DNA of 6,312 nucleotides from Atopobiaceae bacterium (GTDB lineage Bacteria; Actinomycetota; Coriobacteriia; Coriobacteriales; Atopobiaceae). The DNA is taken from the NCBI GenBank assembly GCA_017460265.1, contig JAFUBJ010000095.1, forward strand, positions 1 to 6,312, given 5' to 3'. Shown here piece by piece: positions 1 through 6,006 of the stretch (position 1 is the stretch's first letter; every line of letters starts with the position of its first letter). The position numbers were made by a program, and so were the translations under genes. The notes beneath the pieces are model-generated. The model did not search any database, had not been told where the DNA came from, and saw only the letters and a program-made list of their open reading frames with translations.

Positions 1-2307
1 CCTAACCTCATATACAAACGTATATGGGGTGTCTGGCTTAATGTGATCGATTGGCTGCTTCACATATATGTTGTGGTACGCATTTGAGGTTCTTTCGCTG
101 TTGTCAAAGTCAACATGCGCCCAGCCGTCTTCTAGCTGCGTGAAGCACTTGCCAAGCTCTGACGAAAAAGGGCTGTTCGCACTAGACCAATAGGTGCCGT
201 CATAAAATTTATTACTATAGAACGGACTTAGGTTCGGGTTAGCGAGAGTCTCAGTCTTCTCACTCAGAGTCGTAATAGTCGCGCTGTTCTCCTCCACGTC
301 GCTCGAAAGCTCATTGAATGTCGTAACGTCGACCTTGTCTCCGAGGGATGTCTCAAGACTCTGAGTCTTGGTCTTAAGCTCGCCAGTGTCGGTCTTGAGG
401 GTCGAAATATCACTGTCAAACGTGGTGATCTTTCCCTCGGCCGTCTGAAGCCTAGATAGGGCTGCGGTCACGTCCGAGTCCTTGATGAGCTGCCAAGAAT
501 ATGTGCTGCCAGACTTGGTGAAACGGTAGCAATATCCATTCTGGTCAGAGTTGGCGTTGACAACGTAATACACGTCACCGATGTGCTGGTCCTTCTTGGC
601 GTTCGTATCCCATGCAGACGCTGGCGTGTTGTTAAGCGTCGGAACAACCGTGCCAGTGAACGTCTCGATTGCGCCGTCAATGCGGTCGCTGAGGTCTTCG
701 GCAAGCCCGTCGATGTAGTCTTGGTCGTACAGCTCAACGGAGGTCGAGGTCGTGTAGTACGCCTTGCCGGACACTACCTCGGTATCGTCGGTGAGCACGT
801 AGCCATTTGCCGTCAGCTCGTACCAGCCCTGTGTCTTGGGATTCTTGCTCGCATAGCCAGAACCGGACGGGTCAACAAGCGAATATCCGCCTATGACAGG
901 CTGGCCGTTGACGCGAGACACCTTCAGGTTGTCGGCGCGGAGGTTCATGACGTTGATCTCTGCGGCGTCTATGGTGCCAGCGGTGAGCTTGTTTGCGGAC
1001 ACTCCGAGAATCTTGGCGTCGCTGATAGAGGCGTCCTTGATGAGACCGTTCTGAATCCAAGCGTTGTTGACGTTAGCGAGGTTAATCTGGGCATAGTTCG
1101 CGTCGAGGTCATCGACCTGCGCGTAGCTGATGTGTGCGGATGCTATCTCGGCATCGGCAATCGCCGCAACCTCGATTTCGGCGTCGGTTATTGCGGCGAA
1201 GGGAATGTCCGTCAGCGTGGCTCCCTGAATCTTGCCGCCAGTGATGGAGCTGTCCGCAATCTTGCTTCCAGTAATCGTGGAGTCCGCAATCTGCGTTGCC
1301 GTGATGGTGGAGTCCGCAATCTTCGAGCCGTTAATCTGGCCGTCCGTAAACGTCGATGCGTCAATCTTCGAGCCGCTAATCTGGCCATCAGCGAACGTAG
1401 ATGCGTCGATCTTGCTGCCCGTGATGGAGGAATCGCTTATCTGCGTTGACGTGATGGTGGAGCTCGCTATCTTCGACCCCTCGATGGTGCCGTCAACGAA
1501 CTTCGACCCGACGATGGTCGAGTCCTTGATGTCATAGCCGCTGAGTTCGCCCGTTATCGGTGCCTTGGTCCCGTCAGCATTCACCACGGAAAGGCCGTTG
1601 CTGTCGAGTATCGCGTGACGCCCGTTCTCCGGGCCAATCTGCGCACCAGAAGGACCGAAGCTCGCCGTGACTGTGCCTGTCCCATCGAAGAACGATACTG
1701 CGTTCTTGGTGATGGAGACCAAGGTGAGCAGGCCGCGCCTGAGCAGGATGCCAACCGAGTTCAGCAGGATATTGTGCCAAGGCTTGGCATCGGTGGGATT
1801 AGGAAGCGTGACATGCCCTGACTTCTTGTACTCCGCCACCCAATCGTCCTGCTCTTCGTCCGTGACGTGAGCGCCGTTGGTGTCGGTCCAGAAGTGCTGA
1901 TTGTTCGCCCTCGCGACGTCGGCAGCATCCTCCACGTCGGATATGCGCTGGTTCTGCTCGTCTCCCCTGCCGACCACGCCAACGACGGTCGGGTTCTTGG
2001 CCGCGCCTGCGCCCGTGAGCTGCACCCTGACCACGTCATCCTTGAAGCAGGTGACCTCGGTCGGAATCTCGATGGACGTGGATTCGTCCATGCCCTCGTA
2101 GGCGTCGGCGTCATAGGAGTCAACCGTCTCCCACTGCGCCTGCGCATCGGTCGGGGACAGCGCGTTGTCGGACAGCCAGACGGAAACAAGCCCGTCCGCA
2201 GAGTCGGACGTGGCGATGCCATACATGACCGAGACGGTGGACGGCTGGGTGCTGGACTCCGCCCTCTTCGACCCGAAAAGGTCGGAAGCAAGCTCGTTGA
2301 GGTCCAC
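1..2307 (-). CDS. Long phage tail fibre / baseplate protein with pentad repeats (partial, C-terminus missing)
   Basis: The frame is open from GTG at 2307 to position 1, giving 769 codons without a stop; the end lies outside the window. Residues about 20-120 form a compact beta domain with P-T-E-V-T-C-F-K-D-D-V-V-R-V and V-V-G-V-V-G-R-G-D-E, resembling the OB-like N-terminal domain of Gram-positive phage baseplate fibres. Residues 135-235 include NNQHFWTDTNGAHVT and FGPSGAQIG, which I recognise from prophage minor tail proteins. Residues 259-466 are pentad repeats. Residues 473-610 hold two modules (NPKTQGWYEL to GKAYYTT; HIGDVYYVV to SWQLIKDSDV). Residues 613-688 are a coiled coil with hydrophobic a/d positions L620, I627, F630, I634, L637, L644, L651, L655, then L667, V671, I678, L681, L688. 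From 690 a jelly-roll, carbohydrate-binding-like domain begins. It probably trimerises and presents the receptor-binding tip. GC falls sharply near the visible end. Confidence 0.85.
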   Translation of the reverse strand, partial: MDLNELASDLFGSKRAESSTQPSTVSVMYGIATSDSADGLVSVWLSDNALSPTDAQAQWETVDSYDADAYEGMDESTSIEIPTEVTCFKDDVVRVQLTGAGAAKNPTVVGVVGRGDEQNQRISDVEDAADVARANNQHFWTDTNGAHVTDEEQDDWVAEYKKSGHVTLPNPTDAKPWHNILLNSVGILLRRGLLTLVSITKNAVSFFDGTGTVTASFGPSGAQIGPENGRHAILDSNGLSVVNADGTKAPITGELSGYDIKDSTIVGSKFVDGTIEGSKIASSTITSTQISDSSITGSKIDASTFADGQISGSKIDASTFTDGQINGSKIADSTITATQIADSTITGSKIADSSITGGKIQGATLTDIPFAAITDAEIEVAAIADAEIASAHISYAQVDDLDANYAQINLANVNNAWIQNGLIKDASISDAKILGVSANKLTAGTIDAAEINVMNLRADNLKVSRVNGQPVIGGYSLVDPSGSGYASKNPKTQGWYELTANGYVLTDDTEVVSGKAYYTTSTSVELYDQDYIDGLAEDLSDRIDGAIETFTGTVVPTLNNTPASAWDTNAKKDQHIGDVYYVVNANSDQNGYCYRFTKSGSTYSWQLIKDSDVTAALSRLQTAEGKITTFDSDISTLKTDTGELKTKTQSLETSLGDKVDVTTFNELSSDVEENSATITTLSEKTETLANPNLSPFYSNKFYDGTYWSSANSPFSSELGKCFTQLEDGWAHVDFDNSERTSNAYHNIYVKQPIDHIKPDTPYTFVYEVR
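910..1533 (-). repeat. Pentapeptide-like repeat region in the fibre gene (15-nt units, about 41 pentads)
   Basis: Residues 259-466 of the fibre carry a hydrophobic residue, mostly isoleucine, at every fifth position. The first block (265-365) has consensus [ST]-[KTQ]-I-x-[DG] and alternates S-T-I-T-G with S-K-I-A-D. A second block (I368, I373, I378 to I433) and a third (L441, I446, I451, L456, L461, V466) are shifted in register. Only A403 and the positions near 438 break the rule. At DNA level this appears as degenerate 15-, 30- and 45-nt periodicity. By analogy to pentapeptide repeat proteins and phage fibre beta-helices, I infer a beta-solenoid shaft. Confidence 0.8.
1330..1419 (-). repeat. 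45-nt imperfect tandem duplication within the pentad repeats
   Basis: Residues 297-311 (G-S-K-I-D-A-S-T-F-A-D-G-Q-I-S) are followed by residues 312-326 (G-S-K-I-D-A-S-T-F-T-D-G-Q-I-N). Thirteen of 15 residues are identical. Most of the base differences are silent: serine AGC against TCG, ATC against ATT, TTC against TTT, TCT against TCG, GAT against GAC. Confidence 0.8.
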
Positions 2308-3420
2308 TTACTCCTCCTCTTTCTCGTCGTCGTAGGGCCTGACCTCCTTGAGCGTCAGGCGCATGGTGAAGTGCTGAAGCTCGAGCTCCAAGTTCTTGAC
2401 GAGGCACTTCCTCTTCCCCCGGTACTGCTCGGGGCCGTCCCTTACCACCAGCTCCACGACGTCGCCCTCCCAGATGGGCAGGTAGGTCGTGTCGAGCTCC
2501 CACTCCACGTGCTCGTAGGAGTCGTTCTGGAGGTACTCCCTCGCGAGCTGCTGCGCGCGGGCTGCGGTCTGCGGGCTCATCTCCGAGAGCGAGTGAACGT
2601 CGGTTATCACCCAGCCCACCGCAGATGGCGACCTTGAGCCCGTCGCGTCGACGTACTCGACAATCTCGCGCTGCTCGGTGGTCTTCTTGCCATTCTTCGT
2701 GACCTCGGCCGAGTACTTGTACGAGACGTAGGCGCGGTTGGGCATCTCCAGCCAGTTGGAGCTGCGGGATATGCCGTCAAGCGCCACGCCCCTCGGGTCA
2801 CCGAGGTCGATGGAGAGCACGGGTGCCTTCGCGTACGGGGCCTGGTACGGGTTGACCAGAATCCTGCCGTGAGGGTCGACGTCGAGCCTGTTGTCGCACG
2901 CCTTGGAGAGCGCGTAGAGCCGCTTGAGCTGGTCGGTCCCAGACTCCAGCACCAGCGGCTCCTTGAGCTTCGCGTCTTTTGCCTTCGGCGCGAGGTACGG
3001 TCGCTTCGCCGCCGTGAGAATCTGCTTGGTGGCGGCGAGCGCCGACGCGCCCTTGCCGAGCGTCATCGGCTTAGGCACGTCGCGGGACATAGCGTGGAGC
3101 ATGCTGTGCAGCTCCAGGGTCGTGTGCCACTGGCCGTTGTGCCGCTCTGCGGGGTCCTGCGTGGCGTGGTAGGTGCCGAGCACCCTCTGGGAGGTCCACG
3201 CGGGGATCTCGTAGGTGAGCCTGCTGAGCGACCCGCGCACCCACCCGTCCCCCACGTACGCGAGGGACGCGGAGGTGCGGGTGTCGGTGTAGTACGAGGC
3301 GGTCACGGAGGACTGCGAGGGCACGACGCCCTCCAGGGTGCCTATGGGGCTGTCGAGGTTGGTCTGCGAGACCATGGTCGTCACGAGGCGGTGAGAGTGC
3401 CTGTGGTCGAGCCAGTCCAT
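2308..3420 (-). CDS. Tail hub / Tal-like baseplate protein, 370 aa
   Basis: This looks like the central tail hub that caps the tube below the Dit ring and carries the fibre, comparable in layout to T4 gp27, XkdQ-type or Tal N-terminal proteins. Residues 15-115 are beta-rich, including an L-G-T-Y-H-A strand at 81-85 and W-H-T-T-L-E-L-H-S-M at 98-107. Residues 161-200 (Q-L-K-R-L-Y-A-L, then N-R-L-D-V-D-P-H-G-R-I-L-V-N-P-Y-Q-A-P) match the hub pattern of a helix leading into 'DPxG-I-hydrophobic-PY-x-AP'. Residues 284-325 (a helix A-R-A-Q-Q-L-A-R-E-Y-L, then P-I-W-E-G-D-V-V-E-L) match the typical hub C-terminal domain. The short length suggests a bare hub without the lysin extension of longer Tal proteins, and no peptidase motif is visible. 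The acidic end D-D-E-K-E-E-E doubles as the next gene's ribosome binding site. The assignment rests on layout and short motifs, not on a close relative. Confidence 0.7.
   Translation of the reverse strand: MDWLDHRHSHRLVTTMVSQTNLDSPIGTLEGVVPSQSSVTASYYTDTRTSASLAYVGDGWVRGSLSRLTYEIPAWTSQRVLGTYHATQDPAERHNGQWHTTLELHSMLHAMSRDVPKPMTLGKGASALAATKQILTAAKRPYLAPKAKDAKLKEPLVLESGTDQLKRLYALSKACDNRLDVDPHGRILVNPYQAPYAKAPVLSIDLGDPRGVALDGISRSSNWLEMPNRAYVSYKYSAEVTKNGKKTTEQREIVEYVDATGSRSPSAVGWVITDVHSLSEMSPQTAARAQQLAREYLQNDSYEHVEWELDTTYLPIWEGDVVELVVRDGPEQYRGKRKCLVKNLELELQHFTMRLTLKEVRPYDDEKEEE
2311..2318 (-). promoter_or_regulatory. Ribosome binding site that fixes the GTG start of the fibre gene
   Basis: The minus strand reads AGGAGGAG, then TAA (2310-2308, hub stop), then GTG (2307-2305), so the AGGAGG core is 5 nt from GTG. 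No ATG lies nearby in frame; the first is codon 28, deep in a conserved-looking domain. The site is made of the hub's final glutamate codons. It supports the GTG start and a zero-gap junction between hub and fibre. Confidence 0.85.
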
Positions 3421-5828
3421 CAGTCCTCCTCTATCATGGATACCTGCACCTCGGTGCGGTCGAACGTCTCGGAGAGCGAGATGCCCGTGACCGCGACGTT
3501 GGCGACCCTGCCCGAGGGCGAGCGGTACGTGACGTGCCTGCCGACCATCGCCTCGAAGCCCTCAATCGACCCGCCGAGCGACGGCACGACGTGGCCCTCC
3601 GCCTCGAAGGAGCCGTGCCTCACGGACGCGAAGCTGACGGCGTCGCGGCTGCGGTCGCTGAGGACCAGCGCCTCGTACTCCCCTTCCAGCTTGTAGTCGG
3701 TTGAGAGCACCTGACCCTCTCGCAGCTCAAGCACGGCGCTTCCGCCGTCCCACGTCCACACGTGGCACGGACGGTACCCTGCGAGCGCGGGATGGGACTT
3801 GGACACGACGGTCACGTCGGTAGCGAAGACGGTGCCTTCATCATTCACGACGGCTGTCCAAAGCTCGAAGTCCTCGTCGAACGGGAACGGGACGATGAAC
3901 TCGGTCACGTCGCCGTTTCGCTTGCCATTGAGCTCTGACAGGGTGCCGTCAGCCCCCTTGACCCACATGCGCTCGGTGCCGATGTGCGGCACGGAAGCGA
4001 GCAGCGTCCTGTCCCTGCGTGCGGTGAGCGTGGGCTCTGCGGAAGCCCCCTCGGACTGGTCGTGGTTCACCTTGACCACGGAGGTAGAGTCGCTGCCGAT
4101 GCCAGAGCCGCCGCCGAACTCCTCCCACTGGTCGTAGTAGGGGGCATACTTGATGGACACCTGCTCGCCGTCAGCGGGCCAGCGGGTGAGCGCGTCTATC
4201 GGAATGAGCACGGAGTAGGTTCCGTCGTCCGCGACTATGGCCTTGGAGATGAGGTCCTTCTTGTCCCCGCCCTGCCCGTAACGCTTCTGCCACGTCTTGA
4301 GGATGGACTTGCCGTTCGCCCCGACAACGTCGTAGAAGACGAAGCCCGTGGAGCCGTGGTCGTAGTCGGACGTGAAGTCGATGCGGATTCCCTCTGGCGA
4401 GAACGCCACGCCGTCAGCGTCGGGGTCGACCGTCACGTCAGCGATGACCTCTGCTGTCGGCTGGCGCACGATGTTGCAGGTGATGGCGGCGGAGCCAGAG
4501 TGCAGGTTCTGCGTCCCGTTTTCCGTGACGCCGACCGACCTGACCTCGAAGTTGAACTCCATGTTCTTGTAGTCAGACCACTCGTAGGTGGCGGGAATCC
4601 CCTCGGTGACCCACGCCTGCTGCCCCTTGATGGTGACGTTGGCAACGCCCCATGCCGTCCAGTTCGACCAATTTCCCCAGCTTGAGCTGTAGGAGGACAT
4701 GTAGCGGCTGCGATAGCGCCACTCATAGTGGTTCGGCCCAGAGGTTACCCATGCGTCAGAGCACTTCCACGTCGGGTACAGGTACGAGCGAACGCCCCTC
4801 GTCTTGGCACCAGCGCCGCCCACCGTCTCGGCTAGACCGAGGTCGTAGGGGACGGGCATGTTCGCGTCGATGGCGTCGACGGGCTTGAGCGCCCACTCCT
4901 GGTTAGCGCCCTGGTTGTTGGCGATGAGGAATATGTTCGTGCCGTTGGTGGTCTTCATGCCTGCGGCGTCCGCGAGCATGTTCACGTTGCTCTTCACGCC
5001 GAAGGAGACCACTTGGCAGGACTTTCCGTCCACCGTCTTGGTCCCGTACTCGACTATCTTCCACTGCGCGAGGTCGTTCGTCGCTGCCCACTGGCGGATG
5101 TTCGCGCCGTTGGCGGCGGACTCCGCCTGTATGTTCTTGCCTGAGAACAGCGAGCGGATGTACCAGTAGTTGCCGTTCTTCGTGAGGACGAACTTCTGGT
5201 TGTTCCCGCCGTTCGGGGTGTGGAGCATGAGGTTCGCGCCGTTTGCCTTGGAGAGGCCGTTGACGTCCCACACCATCTTGGGGTCCATGACCGAGTGGAT
5301 GGTGTAGAGGCCGCCGTCCTTGTACTTCGGGATGGGCACGAATATCCAGTGACGGTCCGTCTCGGACGCCTCCGTCTTGGTGTGCTCCGCGATCACGACG
5401 TTGGTCCCCGCCACGGGGTTGCGCCCGTTGCACTCAGCCATCCACGTCTTCGAGGAGCCCGTGTTGGCCTTGTCGAGCAGTATGTAGTATGAGTCGTACT
5501 GGGACCCCCCGTAGGAGACCTTGTTGCCGGTCTTCTGGAGTGTCCACTGCTGCGCGTCGGAGTCGTTGTCGGAGAACAGGGACACGTTCGCGCCCTGCGC
5601 GAGGTTCAGGCCGTAGACCTCCATGCACTTGCCCGAGAAGCGGTGCGTTATCTGGCAGGTGCCGTCCCTGCGGTACGAGACGTTCCACACCTGCGCGTCG
5701 GAGTAGTTGAACGTGAAGACCTGGATGTTCGACCTGTTCGCGGTCTTGTTGCCGGAGAGGTCGAGCGAGAGGTTGGTGTTCGAGACGTTGAGGATGTGGT
5801 AGGTGCCCGCAGCTACTTCGTTAGCCAT
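3420..5828 (-). CDS. Tail-tip protein with two N-terminal ricin-type lectin domains, 802 aa (Dit position)
   Basis: Residues 1-166 and about 172-316 form two ricin B-type beta-trefoils. All six subdomains carry the Q-x-W position or a variant (QVW 46-48, QQW 93-95, RHW 159-161, QKF 211-213, AQW 254-256, QEW 310-312). Each has a preceding x-G-[AT]-N-type motif (NRSN 31, QGAN 78, AGTN 140, NGAN 196, NGAN 240, NGTN 295). Residues 328-455 form an aromatic-rich Ig/Fn3-like region with W384, W387, W390 and W393. Residues 455-680 look like further beta-rich domains. Residues about 690-802 resemble C-terminal domains of Gram-positive phage tail proteins (SDRSRDAVSF; TGISLSETFDRTEVQVSM). There is no signal peptide, as expected for a virion protein. 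The gene order suggests a Dit-like or minor tail protein whose lectins bind host surface glycans; the ligand is unknown. The ATG at 5828 overlaps the tape measure TAA by 8 nt. The nearest purine-rich tract (AGAAGG) is about 13 nt away, so coupling probably drives initiation. Confidence 0.85.
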   Translation of the reverse strand: MANEVAAGTYHILNVSNTNLSLDLSGNKTANRSNIQVFTFNYSDAQVWNVSYRRDGTCQITHRFSGKCMEVYGLNLAQGANVSLFSDNDSDAQQWTLQKTGNKVSYGGSQYDSYYILLDKANTGSSKTWMAECNGRNPVAGTNVVIAEHTKTEASETDRHWIFVPIPKYKDGGLYTIHSVMDPKMVWDVNGLSKANGANLMLHTPNGGNNQKFVLTKNGNYWYIRSLFSGKNIQAESAANGANIRQWAATNDLAQWKIVEYGTKTVDGKSCQVVSFGVKSNVNMLADAAGMKTTNGTNIFLIANNQGANQEWALKPVDAIDANMPVPYDLGLAETVGGAGAKTRGVRSYLYPTWKCSDAWVTSGPNHYEWRYRSRYMSSYSSSWGNWSNWTAWGVANVTIKGQQAWVTEGIPATYEWSDYKNMEFNFEVRSVGVTENGTQNLHSGSAAITCNIVRQPTAEVIADVTVDPDADGVAFSPEGIRIDFTSDYDHGSTGFVFYDVVGANGKSILKTWQKRYGQGGDKKDLISKAIVADDGTYSVLIPIDALTRWPADGEQVSIKYAPYYDQWEEFGGGSGIGSDSTSVVKVNHDQSEGASAEPTLTARRDRTLLASVPHIGTERMWVKGADGTLSELNGKRNGDVTEFIVPFPFDEDFELWTAVVNDEGTVFATDVTVVSKSHPALAGYRPCHVWTWDGGSAVLELREGQVLSTDYKLEGEYEALVLSDRSRDAVSFASVRHGSFEAEGHVVPSLGGSIEGFEAMVGRHVTYRSPSGRVANVAVTGISLSETFDRTEVQVSMIEED
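3424..3431 (-). promoter_or_regulatory. Ribosome binding site of the tail hub gene, inside the lectin gene
   Basis: The minus strand reads GAGGAGGA followed by CTG and then the ATG at 3420, placing the AGGAGG core 4 nt from the start codon. It lies in the last codons of the lectin gene (encoding E-E-D), whose TGA (3422-3420) overlaps the ATG by one base as TGATG. This fixes the hub start and indicates translational coupling. Confidence 0.85.
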
Positions 5829-6006
5829 TGTTCATGTTCGCCCTTCTGCGGAGGTCGGTGAGCAGGTTCAGCACGTCGGCCCTGATGGCCTCGTCGTCGT
5901 TGACGCGCAGACCGTCGAGGGAGAGGTTGTAGGTCGTGCCGCCAGACAGCCCACCGAGCTTTGCGAGCATACCCTCTGCCACGGTATCTGCGAATGGCTG
6001 GACGTA
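5821..6006 (-). pseudogene. In-frame continuation of the tape measure gene beyond the TAG codon
   Basis: Directly after the TAG at 6009-6007 the same frame stays open for 61 codons to TAA at 5823-5821. The translation begins YVQPFADTVAEGMLAKLGG and continues with YNLSLDGLRVNDDEAIRADV and LNLLTDLRRRANMNNG. This is what I would expect after the IIPLTN motif in this family: a 'YV-x-PFA' segment, a beta-strand segment and a terminal helix. Codons match the rest of the window (AAG lysine, GAC, CTC, ACC). The TAA overlaps the next gene's ATG by 8 nt, in keeping with the tight packing elsewhere, whereas ending at the TAG would leave a 178-nt gap. I infer one gene interrupted by a nonsense codon, read-through, or a sequencing error. 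A separate product from the ATG at 5970 (weak GAGGG two bases upstream) is possible but less likely. Confidence 0.75.

Noticed and set aside
583..1449. A 288-codon open frame on the plus strand with its own pentad pattern (N-L-A/R repeats), resembling a pentapeptide repeat protein.
   Set aside because: It lies wholly opposite the fibre gene. Its regularity comes from reading the 15-nt repeat of the true gene antisense, it is arginine-rich, has no convincing ribosome binding site, and would be the only plus-strand gene in a one-directional operon.
1230..1533. Short regularly spaced DNA repeats that could suggest a CRISPR array or an iteron origin.
   Set aside because: The units are 15-nt multiples, imperfect mainly at third codon positions, with no unique spacers; they are explained by coding for pentad repeats in an open frame.
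1867..3696. Other long plus-strand open frames (1867-2637, 2869-3696, and 3984-4685 further on).
   Set aside because: They are opposite well-supported tail genes, have Arg/Val/Leu-rich translations typical of antisense frames of GC-rich genes, and show no domain motifs.
4650..5828. A diversity-generating retroelement target in the lectin region, suggested by the lectin fold and many AAC codons.
   Set aside because: The domains are ricin trefoils rather than C-type lectins at a C-terminus, the AAC codons belong to conserved NG[AT]N motifs, and no template repeat or reverse transcriptase is in the window.
5821..5970. A separate 49-codon gene starting at the ATG at 5970.
   Set aside because: The sequence continues the tape measure frame and family pattern from directly after the TAG, upstream of this ATG, and the ribosome binding site is poor and too close.
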